Positions 14,789 to 22,470 of a stretch of DNA of 52,111 bases are shown piece by piece. The translations under genes were made by a program, and so were the position numbers. The stretch lies in contig JAGGTK010000015.1 of assembly GCA_021163765.1 (NCBI GenBank), forward strand, positions 1 through 52,111, given 5' to 3'. The stretch is from a bacterium. Its GTDB lineage: Bacteria; 4484-113. Numbering within the stretch: the stretch's first letter is position 1; the number at the start of each line of letters is the position of its first letter. Under the pieces are notes generated by a model. That model searched no databases and was not told the DNA's origin. It was given only the letters and a program-made list of their open reading frames with translations.

Positions 14789-15634
14789 ATTCGCGTCACC
14801 ATTGCCAGCGGGAAAGGTGGAACAGGCAAGACAACCGTTGCTGCCAATCTAGCTTACACGCTTGCTCAAAACGGCGCGGAGGTTCACTTTGTTGATTGCG
14901 ACGTCGAGGAGCCTAACGGCTACATCTTCCTGAAGCCGGATATCGAGCGAACCCGCACGGTCGGCATTTTAACGCCCAAGGTCGACCGGGAGCTGTGCAC
15001 CGGTTGCGGCAAATGCGGTGAGATATGCCAGTACGGGGCTATAGTTGTGGTCAAGAAGACTGTGCTGACGTTTCCCACTCTGTGCAACGGGTGCGGCGGC
15101 TGCGCATTGGTATGCCCGGAAGACGCGATAACTGAAATCCCGCGCGAAATAGGCGTCATTGAGGAAGGTATGGCCGGTAAGGTGAGGTTTTCGCAAGGAG
15201 TGCTCAACGTTGGAGAAGCGCGCGCAGTCCCGATAATTCGCGAGCTAACGCGAAAGCCTCTGGGAAAGACAGTGATTTTCGACGCGCCGCCGGGGACATC
15301 CTGTCCCGTGGTTGAAAGTGTGCGGAGTTCCGACTATACAGTGCTCGTTACCGAGCCTACGCCGTTTGGATTAAACGACCTGGAGCTGGCTGTCGGGATG
15401 ATGCGAGAGCTTAAAAAGCCCTTTGCGGTGGTTATAAATCGTGCGGATACAGGCGATGACAGGGTTAAGGACTATTGCGCGGAGCAGGGAATCCAGGTGC
15501 CGCTGGAGATACCTGACAGCCGGGAGATTGCAGAGGCTTACTCGCGCGGTGAGCTTATTGCTGAAGCGGTGCCGGGATACAGCGAAGGCCTGATGAAATT
15601 GCACGAGTTCATAAGCCAGGAGCTGCAGAGGTGA
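14789..15634 (+). CDS. MinD-superfamily P-loop ATPase with inserted 2x[4Fe-4S] ferredoxin domain, apparent ATT start
   Basis: 281 residues. Deviant Walker A motif ASGKGGTGKTT at ~5-15, then two ferredoxin motifs inserted in the fold (CTGCGKCGEIC and CNGCGGCALVC, ~70-115), then the DAPPGTSCP motif of the Mrp/NBP35-like branch. Likely an Fe-S cluster carrier or redox-linked ATPase. No ATG/GTG/TTG gives a sensible N-terminus. ATT at 14789 puts the Walker motif where family members have it, with AGGAG ending 7 nt upstream. Longer starts would lie inside the RG-repeat DNA of the previous gene in another frame. Its stop overlaps the next start (GTGA). Confidence 0.88.
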   Translation: MRVTIASGKGGTGKTTVAANLAYTLAQNGAEVHFVDCDVEEPNGYIFLKPDIERTRTVGILTPKVDRELCTGCGKCGEICQYGAIVVVKKTVLTFPTLCNGCGGCALVCPEDAITEIPREIGVIEEGMAGKVRFSQGVLNVGEARAVPIIRELTRKPLGKTVIFDAPPGTSCPVVESVRSSDYTVLVTEPTPFGLNDLELAVGMMRELKKPFAVVINRADTGDDRVKDYCAEQGIQVPLEIPDSREIAEAYSRGELIAEAVPGYSEGLMKLHEFISQELQR

Positions 15635-16566
15635 AAGAGCTCGTGGTAATCAGCGGCAAGGGCGGGACCGGCAAGACGAGCGTGGTTGCCGCATTTGCGG
15701 CACTGGCTGGAAATGCTGCGCTCGCCGACTGCGACGTTGACGCCGCGAACCTGCACCTGTTGCTGGATCCGCAGGTACAGGAATCTCACGAGTTCGTTGG
15801 TGGCAGCATTGCTGTGATTGACCCCGAAAAGTGCACATCGTGCGGGTTGTGCGAGGAACTCTGCCGCTTTGGCGCGGCGCACGACTGCGGTCTCAACCGG
15901 CAAGGTATGCCCGCGCCCTTTGAAATCGAAACCGTCGCGTGTGAAGGCTGCGGCGTATGCGCCCACTTCTGCCCAGAGGGTGCTATTAAAATGCAGGAAA
16001 CCGTCAATGGGCAATGGTTTATCTCCGAGACACGGCACGGGCCGATGGTGCATGCGCGGCTGGGTATAGCGGAGGAGAACTCAGGCAAGCTGGTGAGCCT
16101 GGTCCGCGAAAAGTCGCGGGAAGTAGCCGCGTCACACGGATGTGGGGTCATCATCGTCGACGGCTCGCCCGGCATAGGCTGCCCGGTAATCGCATCGCTC
16201 ACCGGAGCCAAGCTGGCTCTAATAATCACAGAACCGACACTGTCGGGTTTGCACGACCTGCAGCGAATCAGCGAGCTCACCAAGCATTTCGGGATTCCCG
16301 CAATGGTATCCGTAAACAAATACGACCTGAACGGGGATATCGCTGAGAGGATAGAAGGCGTCGCACGCGATGGTGGAATGGGGATAGGCGGGCGAGTTCG
16401 CTACGATCCGGTTTTCACCAAGGCAATGCTTCACCGGCAGAGTGTTGTGGAGTATACTGATAAGGGAGCTTCTGCAGACCTGCGGATGCTCTGGGATACT
16501 GTTCAGGCTCAACTGGCCGATAGTTCCGCGCAAGCGACAACCACTGGTGAAGGAGATGGTAAATGA
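15631..16566 (+). CDS. Second MinD-superfamily P-loop ATPase with ferredoxin insert
   Basis: 311 residues, paralogous to the preceding protein. Walker A ISGKGGTGKTS (~7-17), ADCDVDAANLHLLL, ferredoxin motifs CTSCGLCEELC (~70) and CEGCGVCAHFC (~108), and DGSPGIGCPV, where the Mrp-type motif is retained. Such MinD pairs with NifX-like proteins are frequent in anaerobes, and the two ATPases may form a heterodimer; that is inference. The GTG start at 15631 overlaps the previous TGA by 4 nt, and its own TGA overlaps the next ATG (ATGA), so expression is translationally coupled. A Ser/Thr/Gly-rich tail ends the protein. Confidence 0.92.
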   Translation: MKELVVISGKGGTGKTSVVAAFAALAGNAALADCDVDAANLHLLLDPQVQESHEFVGGSIAVIDPEKCTSCGLCEELCRFGAAHDCGLNRQGMPAPFEIETVACEGCGVCAHFCPEGAIKMQETVNGQWFISETRHGPMVHARLGIAEENSGKLVSLVREKSREVAASHGCGVIIVDGSPGIGCPVIASLTGAKLALIITEPTLSGLHDLQRISELTKHFGIPAMVSVNKYDLNGDIAERIEGVARDGGMGIGGRVRYDPVFTKAMLHRQSVVEYTDKGASADLRMLWDTVQAQLADSSAQATTTGEGDGK

Positions 16567-16928
16567 GGATTGCGCTACCAACGGCGGGCGGCAGGTTAAG
16601 CCCGCACTTCGGGCGATGTGAAGGCTTTGTCCTGATCGATATCGACCCGGAGACCCGACAGATAACGGGACGCAACGATGTTCAAAGCCCCGTTCACGCG
16701 CCGGGCGCATTTCCGGCTCTTCTGGCCCAGCACGGCGTCACGCACGTGCTGGCAAGCGGCATGGGGCCTCGCGCGGTGAACCTGTTCACACAGCACGGCA
16801 TTGAGGTTGTAACCGGTGCTCTGGGCGATGATGTCGAGCAGGTCGTGGCTGGGTTCCTGGAAGGCAATTTGCAGACTGGCGAAAGCCCGTGTGACCACGA
16901 TGAGCGCCACGGCCACACTGGCTATTAA
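16563..16928 (+). CDS. NifX/NifB-C-like iron-molybdenum cofactor-fold protein
   Basis: 121 residues, one NifX-like domain (MRIALPTAGGRLSPHFGRCEGF; HVLASGMGPRAVNLFTQHGIEV) with a His/Asp/Cys-rich tail (CDHDERHGHTGY) that could bind metal. It has the conserved HFGRC of the family, unlike the operon's first NifX-like protein, which has RFARC. It ends the DUF5320-led operon and overlaps the preceding gene by 4 nt. Probable carrier of an Fe-S or other metal cluster loaded by the MinD-ferredoxin ATPases. Confidence 0.88.
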   Translation: MRIALPTAGGRLSPHFGRCEGFVLIDIDPETRQITGRNDVQSPVHAPGAFPALLAQHGVTHVLASGMGPRAVNLFTQHGIEVVTGALGDDVEQVVAGFLEGNLQTGESPCDHDERHGHTGY

Positions 16929-16970
16929 GAACTGATTCGTCTTTCCTGGATAAAGCCAGCCTCCAACAGG

Positions 16971-17017
16971 TTGACTTCAGCCGATTCCCCTGTAATAATA
17001 TTGAGACTTAATCTCAA
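16971..17017 (+). promoter_or_regulatory. feoAB promoter with Fur-like operator 2
   Basis: TTGACT (16971-16976), a 16-17 bp spacer, TAATAA/AATAAT (16993-16999), then the dyad TTGAGACTTAATCTCAA (17001-17017) directly downstream of -10. This is the same operator type as at 13798 and 19812, placed to block transcription start when iron is sufficient. Confidence 0.8.
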
Positions 17018-17061
17018 ATAACTTTACCAGTAACCGGGTAAGCATATTTGGGAACGGCATA

Positions 17062-17310
17062 ATGGAATCGAATAACGGCCTAACACCGCTGGCAAAGGCG
17101 AAGCTAACAGCACCTTATTCGGTGTGCGAACTGCAGGGCGAAGAGGAGACGCAGCAGCGCCTGGCAGAACTCGGGTTTGTCAGGGGCGCGTGCGTTACAG
17201 TCGTCCAGCGTGTCGGCGGAGGTGCTAAGGTGCGGGTAAACGGTTATCATCTCGCACTAAACAGTAAACTGCTGAATATGATAATTGTCCGTCCATTCGT
17301 CTCGAACTGA
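17062..17310 (+). CDS. feoA: FeoA-family SH3-like protein
   Basis: 82 residues, the small cytoplasmic SH3-like partner of FeoB. Conserved signature: LTPLAKAK, QQRLAELGFVRGACVTVVQR, GGGAKVRVNGYHLALNSKLLNMIIV. Full family length. It lies 57 bp before feoB and directly behind the Fur-like operator/promoter at 16971-17017, the expected arrangement for ferrous iron uptake. ATG 17062 has only a weak upstream purine stretch (GGGAACGGC), but start and homology agree. Confidence 0.92.
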   Translation: MESNNGLTPLAKAKLTAPYSVCELQGEEETQQRLAELGFVRGACVTVVQRVGGGAKVRVNGYHLALNSKLLNMIIVRPFVSN

Positions 17311-17367
17311 GCATCGCGCTGTAGTGAGCAGGATTATTACCATTCAGGGTTTTCATAGGGAGTCGAT

Positions 17368-19749
17368 CTGAGACGGAACTTCGGCAAAACTTCCAGGTCT
17401 GCCAGGTGGATTGACGACCAGGCCCCAGACGAACTGAACCTTATTCTCTGCGGCAATCCAAACGTGGGCAAGTCAACCGTGTTTAACGCGCTTACGGGAG
17501 GTGACGCGCACGTCGCCAACTACCCCGGAGTCACCGTTGAGGTGAAGCACGGGCATTTCAGGGCTGGCCCAGTGAAGTGGGTAGTGCAGGATACGCCCGG
17601 CATCTACTCGCTGTCCGCCCAAACCGAGGATGAAGTAGCCGCCGAAGCCATACTGCTGGCCCAATACCCAAACGTGTGCATCCAGGTAGTGGACACACAG
17701 AACCTTTCGCGCGACCTGTATCTGACGATTGAGCTTATGGAGCTGGGCTACAAGCCCACACTTATCCTGAACAAGTGGGATATTGCGGAGAAGAGCGGCC
17801 GCGCGCCTGACGTGAAGAAGCTTGAAGAGACTCTTGGCCTTAAGTGCATACCTGTGGTTGCAAGCAGGCGAGTCTCGCTGCAGCCCCTGAAAGATTACCT
17901 TGCAGGTGTCAATCCCGATGCGAGCGCACGGGTTGCGAAAGCACAGGTGAAGATAGATTACGGCCGGATTCTCAGCGAGATTCTAATAAGCGCCGAACGG
18001 GAACTGGCAGCCGCGGGCGGCGTTCAGCCAGTGCCCGCGCGTTTCGCCGCGCTTAGACTGCTAACCTGCGGGCGTGGCCAGTATCCAGGAAGGGGAGGCG
18101 GACGCGGCCGTATAGGCGCGGGTCGCGGTCGTGGTCGCGGACGGGGACGCGGCTTGATCGGGCCTTATCCCGCTTGTGGCGCCGAGCCGGGCACAGGCTG
18201 GCGTCATCATCTGCGTGTGAGAGCTTATACAGAGTGCATGTCGCAGTTGGGTGAAGAACCGGTGGTCATAGTCGCCGAGCGACGCCACGCATTCATCAGG
18301 GCAGTTCTACAGCGCATCGGTTTCGCCACTGGCTCCCGGCCGCACGACGATACGGTCATGGAAGATGTGGTGGCAGGAGCTCTTGCTTCCGGAGTCGCTG
18401 CGGCGAAAATAGAGCCGTCAATCACCAGCCACGTAATGTCCCCGCCGGTGACGACGCTCTCAGACCGTCTTGACCGGTGGGTCCTGCATCCAGTGTTTGG
18501 ATGGATCGTGTTCGTTTTCGGTATGTGGCTCGTGTTTCAGGCCACCTTCACTCTGGGCGCGCCAGTGATGGACCTTATTGACGCTGGCGTCTCGTGGCTG
18601 GCGGACACGTCCCTGGCAGCACTTGCGGGTGTGCCACTGCTGGCTTCGCTTATAGGAGAGGGCATTATACCGGGCGTTGGGATGGTGCTCGTGTTCCTTC
18701 CGAACATCTTTATTCTATTCTTAGTGCTCGCGCTGCTTGAGGACAGTGGCTATCTAGCCCGGGGTTCCCTGCTTACCGATGGAGTATTGCGCCGCTGCGG
18801 CGTTTCCGGACGCTCGTTCATCCCGATGGTGGTCTCATTCGGGTGCAACGTGCCAGCCATCCTGGCCACGCGCACCATGCCCGGTTTCAAGGACCGGCTC
18901 ATCACAATCGCGATTCTGCCGCTGATGAGCTGCAGCGCCCGCATGCCGGTTTATGTGTTGCTTATTGGCGCATTCTTCGCGCACGCTTGGGCTGGCACAA
19001 TCATTACGCTGATGTACTTCCTGGGAATCGTGGTGGCAGTACTGCTCGCGCTGCTTCTCCGCAGGACGGTCGCCACCGGCGAGCCGGGCTCGCTAATCAT
19101 CGAGCTGCCAGAGTATAAGCTGCCGCGCCTACTTGCTGCCGTGAAGAGCATGTGGATGATGGGCAAGCATTATATACAGAAGGCGGGCACCATCATTCTT
19201 GCTGCCTCGATTGTTATCTGGTTCCTGTTTAGCTTCCCGCAGGCGCCGGCGACTGTTGTTGCGAACGGCTCTGCGGCCAATGTTGCGGTGGCTGCGGAAG
19301 ATCTGTCGGCAGGAGAAGAACTCGCAGTTGGAGATATAAGTGGAGCTGTGGGTAGCACTTACGCGGGGCGCCTGGGGAAGGCCATAGCGCCTTTCTTCGC
19401 GCCACTGGGCTTCGACTGGCGGGTGACCGTCGGCCTGATAGGTTCAACCCTCGCTAAAGAAATAATGGTCTCCACGATGGGAGTAGTCTACGGGGTAGGG
19501 GATGAAGTCGAAGCCGAAGATGAGACTCTTATCAAAACCGTCCGCACAAGCTCCGGCCTGACTCCGCTGACTGCGCTCGCACTGATGATATTCGTGCTGC
19601 TTTATATGCCATGCCTGGCAACGATAGCAGTTATGTACCGCGAACTTGGAAGCGCAAGGTGGACGTTGGCTATTATGGGCCTGCATTTCGGGACGGCCTA
19701 TCTGCTCGCCTTCCTGGCAATCCAGGTCGGTCGTGTAATGGGGTACTAG
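17368..19749 (+). CDS. feoB: Ferrous iron transporter B with RG-rich insertion; no canonical start codon
   Basis: Inner-membrane Fe(II) transporter, ~793 residues from CTG 17368. GTPase motifs: NPNVGKST (G1), DTPGIYSL (G3), NKWD (G4). The helical/GDI domain is interrupted by an Arg-Gly-rich segment (nt ~18066-18165). Then come the FeoB_C membrane helices with GCNVPAI and SCSARMPVYV gating motifs and a ~40-aa Ala/Gly loop near nt 19250. Upstream of G1 the frame is open back to TAG (17356-17358) with no ATG/GTG/TTG. CTG 17368 has AGGGAG 5 nt before it; ATT near 17410 is an alternative. The first GTG lies inside the G1 motif and would destroy it. Confidence 0.92.
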   Translation: MRRNFGKTSRSARWIDDQAPDELNLILCGNPNVGKSTVFNALTGGDAHVANYPGVTVEVKHGHFRAGPVKWVVQDTPGIYSLSAQTEDEVAAEAILLAQYPNVCIQVVDTQNLSRDLYLTIELMELGYKPTLILNKWDIAEKSGRAPDVKKLEETLGLKCIPVVASRRVSLQPLKDYLAGVNPDASARVAKAQVKIDYGRILSEILISAERELAAAGGVQPVPARFAALRLLTCGRGQYPGRGGGRGRIGAGRGRGRGRGRGLIGPYPACGAEPGTGWRHHLRVRAYTECMSQLGEEPVVIVAERRHAFIRAVLQRIGFATGSRPHDDTVMEDVVAGALASGVAAAKIEPSITSHVMSPPVTTLSDRLDRWVLHPVFGWIVFVFGMWLVFQATFTLGAPVMDLIDAGVSWLADTSLAALAGVPLLASLIGEGIIPGVGMVLVFLPNIFILFLVLALLEDSGYLARGSLLTDGVLRRCGVSGRSFIPMVVSFGCNVPAILATRTMPGFKDRLITIAILPLMSCSARMPVYVLLIGAFFAHAWAGTIITLMYFLGIVVAVLLALLLRRTVATGEPGSLIIELPEYKLPRLLAAVKSMWMMGKHYIQKAGTIILAASIVIWFLFSFPQAPATVVANGSAANVAVAAEDLSAGEELAVGDISGAVGSTYAGRLGKAIAPFFAPLGFDWRVTVGLIGSTLAKEIMVSTMGVVYGVGDEVEAEDETLIKTVRTSSGLTPLTALALMIFVLLYMPCLATIAVMYRELGSARWTLAIMGLHFGTAYLLAFLAIQVGRVMGY
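18066..18165 (+). repeat. Arg-Gly low-complexity insertion inside feoB
   Basis: In-frame run of GGN/CGN codons (GRGGGRGRIGAGRGRGRG and more) in the segment that joins the FeoB G domain to its helical domain. Ordinary FeoB proteins lack it. DNA of the same kind encodes the tail of the NifX-like protein at 14206-14772. Confidence 0.75.
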
Positions 19750-19805
19750 AACCAGGCAATCCTAATCCAAACAATCGAATACGCAAACAAACTTGGCAAA
19801 AACTG

Positions 19806-19834
19806 TTGAGATTGAGACGCAATCTCATTATAAT
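19806..19834 (+). promoter_or_regulatory. Promoter with Fur-like operator 3 filling the spacer
   Basis: TTGAGA (19806-19811), exactly 17 bp, TATAAT (19829-19834). The 17-bp spacer is itself the dyad TTGAGA-CGCAA-TCTCAT (19812-19828), so a bound repressor would cover both RNA polymerase contacts. It drives the exported barrel-like protein and DUF4198 genes. Confidence 0.8.
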
Positions 19835-19870
19835 GTCTACTCCGAATGCTACCTATTACGAGAAGGCGAT

Positions 19871-20056
19871 ATGGACATAAGTAACGGACGGTGGGTGAGA
19901 CTGGCGGCTTTAAACGGGTGCCAATTCAGGTTGCCTATCTCACGCACTGCCGTGGATATTCTGTTTCGTGGTTTCCCAGGGCGGCAGGACCCTGGCTTGA
20001 TAACAGAGGATACGGTGATTACTGGAAATTATCAATATAAGGAGAGGAAACCTTGA
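19871..20056 (+). CDS. Possible 61-codon leader ORF, unknown
   Basis: ATG 19871 with AGAAGG upstream opens a 61-codon frame ending at 20056. Its TGA overlaps by 1 nt the ATG of the exported-protein gene, as in translational coupling. The product (MDISNGRWVRLAAL...) has no recognised domain. It starts ~30 nt after the predicted transcription start. It could be a small protein, a coupling leader, or simply an untranslated leader. Confidence 0.35.
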   Translation: MDISNGRWVRLAALNGCQFRLPISRTAVDILFRGFPGRQDPGLITEDTVITGNYQYKERKP

Positions 20057-21012
20057 TGAATTCACGCTTGACAGGAGTATTATTTTTCTCGGTGCTCATT
20101 CTGAGCGCATGTATATTCAGCTCGCTGCCCGTGAGCGCGGAGACAACCATTGGCTGTCCGCTCGGAATGGAAGAAGACCAACTCTGGGTGAGAACTATGC
20201 TCCAGATGGTAGACATGACGGAGAAGTACGATCGGCAGTCGGACCGAATGGTACCGCTGCCAGACGGCTGGCACAAACAGGTCAGGACAAGCGGCTTCCG
20301 GTTGGGATATGGTCTGACCGACCAGTGGGAGGTGGGCTTGCTTCTCACTGAAAAGGCGATCAACCAAAGGAAGTTCAACAAGAAGACGAAGACCTGGACC
20401 GAGATCCACGACGGCGGCATCGGCGATGTCTGGCTGGCGCTCGGATACAAGTTTCTGGAAGAAGAGGATTGGGGAGGTTTCGACGAGGTGTATATGAAGC
20501 TGGGGCTGGGCTACAAATCCGATGTGCTCCAGACATTGAGTGACCGCGAAATCCTGCACGGTGTTGGCAACGGTGCCCGCGAGATGAAGCTGGTATTCCT
20601 CTCGCACGAAGTTCTGGGCAAGCTCGCTTTCTGCAATCACCTGGTCTATCACTGGCGCGGGAGTGCTCCCGTGATTCCGGGCTCCAAGCTTTCGGGGCAG
20701 AATCTCACCGACAGATTGAATTATAAGTTCAATCTCGAGTACGAGTTGTCCGAGGAGTGGGTTGCTTCGGTTGGCCTCTTCGGCTGGATGGATGTGCAGA
20801 AGATAAGCTTCGCCGGCAAATTCAAGGACAAGGGAATGGATGGGCAGAAGGCGCACATGCACCGCCTGGTGTTCAGCCTTGAAAAATCGCTCGGTGAGGA
20901 CAAGTACGGCCACAAGAAGTTGAAGCTCGCCTACGGCATTCCCTACAGCGTGAAGAACGGGATGGCGCCGAACTACGACATCATGCTGATAGCCATGTAT
21001 ACCTGGCCTTAA
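20056..21012 (+). CDS. Exported barrel-like protein in the iron regulon
   Basis: 318 residues with a signal peptide (VLFFSVLILSACIFSSLPVSAET; cleavage after VSA). The mature part has alternating amphipathic strands with repeated Gly/Tyr/aromatic patterns (FRLGYGLTDQWEVGLLLTEKA, DVWLALGYKF, YMKLGLGYKS, YELSEEWVASVGLFGW) and ends in an aromatic/Pro (YTWP). This is like outer-membrane MetA-type or porin-like barrels, but the family is not certain. The last ATG of TTG-ATG at 20053-20058 is chosen as start, with AAGGAGAGG upstream. It follows Fur-like operator 3 and precedes a DUF4198 gene by 57 bp, suggesting a metal-related envelope function. Confidence 0.75.
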   Translation: MNSRLTGVLFFSVLILSACIFSSLPVSAETTIGCPLGMEEDQLWVRTMLQMVDMTEKYDRQSDRMVPLPDGWHKQVRTSGFRLGYGLTDQWEVGLLLTEKAINQRKFNKKTKTWTEIHDGGIGDVWLALGYKFLEEEDWGGFDEVYMKLGLGYKSDVLQTLSDREILHGVGNGAREMKLVFLSHEVLGKLAFCNHLVYHWRGSAPVIPGSKLSGQNLTDRLNYKFNLEYELSEEWVASVGLFGWMDVQKISFAGKFKDKGMDGQKAHMHRLVFSLEKSLGEDKYGHKKLKLAYGIPYSVKNGMAPNYDIMLIAMYTWP

Positions 21013-21069
21013 GTTCTGTTTCCACGCTACGGAACGAATGTGACGAAGTAACAAAGGAGTGGATTACAC

Positions 21070-21918
21070 ATGCATCACGAAAACTTACTCCAGAAGCTCG
21101 AGGCGCTACTGGTTGTATCCCTGGTGGTAATGGCGCTTGCTGCTCTCAAGGCGGAAGCGCACACTCTGTGGATCAACCTGTCCGAGCATTATCCGCGGTA
21201 TGGCTATACCAATGCCTCCTTCGGTTGGGGTCACCGTTTCCCGCTGGATGATTTCCTGTCAGCGGAAGCGCTGGCGAGCTTCGAGCTGATCCGACCCGAC
21301 GCAGCGCGTACAGAGCTATCCCCGGGCCCTGGCGGCTACCTGGCCACCCGGGTGGAGCTGTCGGAGCCGGGTAACTATATCGTTGCGGCCTCGCTTGCGC
21401 CCGCCTATTACACGATGTATCGGGAGGACGGCGAGGTGCATCACAAGGTTGGCCCCAAGACCGGCGTTACCGGACAGGTACTCCTCAGCGCACTCCACCA
21501 GCAAAACGCCAAGGCTCTGGTCACGGTAGGCGCCCCGGAATGGAATCCGGAAGCGCAGGTTGTCGGACACCGGCTGGAAATCATTCCCCTGACATGCCCA
21601 TACCGGCTCGCCCCGGGGGACAAGCTGCAAGTGCGGGTTCTCTTTGATGGAAAGCCAGCGGTCGGAGTTGAGGTCACGGGGATCTACTTCGGTCCTGCCT
21701 CCACTACTGAGTCGCCGCTCTGGAGCAAGACCGCAGACGAAAACGGTATCGCAACCGTCCCAGTGCAGCACGCGACTGTTGGAGCGTCCCTGGCAGCAGT
21801 CAAGCAGCAGGCCGTATGGATGTTGTCGGCGATAGTAAGGCAGCCGGCGCCCCCGGAGCTGGCGGACAAGTGCAACGAGCTGTGGTTTACGGCGACTCTG
21901 ACTCTGGAGGTGCCATAG
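21070..21918 (+). CDS. DUF4198 periplasmic protein
   Basis: 282 residues. A hydrophobic signal (LVVSLVVMALAALKAEA) is followed by a mature protein starting with His (AHTLWINLSEHYPRYG), the typical DUF4198 beginning. The body is beta-rich with FELIRPDAA, GDKLQVRVLFDGKPAVGVEV and TADENGIATVPV, the Ig-like repeat seen in DUF4198 proteins associated with Co/Ni or other metal transport. Ribosome site AAAGGAG. Likely co-transcribed with the barrel-like gene 57 bp upstream under Fur-like operator 3. A metal-handling role is inferred from family and operator, with no substrate evidence. Confidence 0.82.
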   Translation: MHHENLLQKLEALLVVSLVVMALAALKAEAHTLWINLSEHYPRYGYTNASFGWGHRFPLDDFLSAEALASFELIRPDAARTELSPGPGGYLATRVELSEPGNYIVAASLAPAYYTMYREDGEVHHKVGPKTGVTGQVLLSALHQQNAKALVTVGAPEWNPEAQVVGHRLEIIPLTCPYRLAPGDKLQVRVLFDGKPAVGVEVTGIYFGPASTTESPLWSKTADENGIATVPVQHATVGASLAAVKQQAVWMLSAIVRQPAPPELADKCNELWFTATLTLEVP

Positions 21919-21923
21919 GAAGT

Positions 21924-21955
21924 AGCAGCCTCAGATTGAGGGATGACTGCTTTGT
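21924..21955 (+). terminator. Weak stem-loop after the DUF4198 gene
   Basis: Nested inverted repeats: CCTCA-GAT-TGAGG inside AGCAG...CTGCT, then TTTG. Five unpaired bases on one side and a short T-run make it a poor but plausible terminator 6 bp after the stop. Confidence 0.4.
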
Positions 21956-22090
21956 AGGCGCAGATATTGTTAATGTATCCGAGCTTGCCTTGGCGTGAGT
22001 CAAGGCGCGCTATTCGGTCAGCCTGAAACTGCAATTGGATCGACCGGCGCTGGGCGTTTGCCAACACCGCTTCCACTCAGCGCTTCGCTG

Positions 22091-22119
22091 TTGACAGGAG
22101 TGCTCTGTTATAATACTAT
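22091..22119 (+). promoter_or_regulatory. rpsO promoter
   Basis: TTGACA (22091-22096), a 17-bp spacer and TACTAT (22114-22119). A better-looking TATAAT at 22109 is only 12 bp from this -35 and would need another one. Predicted start is ~30 nt before ATG 22157. Confidence 0.65.
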
Positions 22120-22156
22120 TTGCGGCTCACTAAGGACATGGAGATTGGATAACTCA

Positions 22157-22426
22157 ATGGCAGTGGAAAAGGACCAAAAGACCGCGATAATCAAGGAGTT
22201 CCAGGGCCATCCGGGCGACACGGGCTCGGCTGAGGTTCAGATTGCACTCCTTACCAGCCGCATCAACTACCTGAACGAGCACCTGAAGCAGCACCGCAAA
22301 GACTATCATTCCCGTCGCGGTCTTCTGTTGATGGTCGGCAAGCGGCGTAAGTTCCTCAAGTACCTGAAGGGCAAGGACTACGACCGCTACCTGGATGTAA
22401 TCCAGCGGCTTGGGCTGCGGAAGTAG
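22157..22426 (+). CDS. rpsO: Ribosomal protein S15
   Basis: 89 residues, full-length S15, a small-subunit protein that binds 16S rRNA at the central domain. Conserved motifs: [24 protein letters not shown]-like [19 protein letters not shown], and [15 protein letters not shown]. The ATG at 22157 gives the standard MAVEKDQK N-terminus; upstream in-frame sequence has no homology. It is followed after 44 bp by pnp, the classic conserved rpsO-pnp pair. Confidence 0.97.
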   Translation: MAVEKDQKTAIIKEFQGHPGDTGSAEVQIALLTSRINYLNEHLKQHRKDYHSRRGLLLMVGKRRKFLKYLKGKDYDRYLDVIQRLGLRK

Positions 22427-22470
22427 GATGCGCGGGAGTGGGTAGTAGTACTAAGAACGTAAGAGGTTAA

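Noticed and set aside
17311..17367. Riboswitch or third feo gene between feoA and feoB
   Set aside because: The 57-bp gap is too short for either; it holds only the feoB ribosome site.
20080..21054. 324-codon minus-strand frame opposite the exported barrel-like gene
   Set aside because: The plus-strand gene has a signal peptide, ribosome site and promoter; the opposite frame has none.
22109..22114. TATAAT as -10 for the TTGACA at 22091
   Set aside because: The spacer would be only 12 bp; TACTAT at 22114 gives 17 bp.
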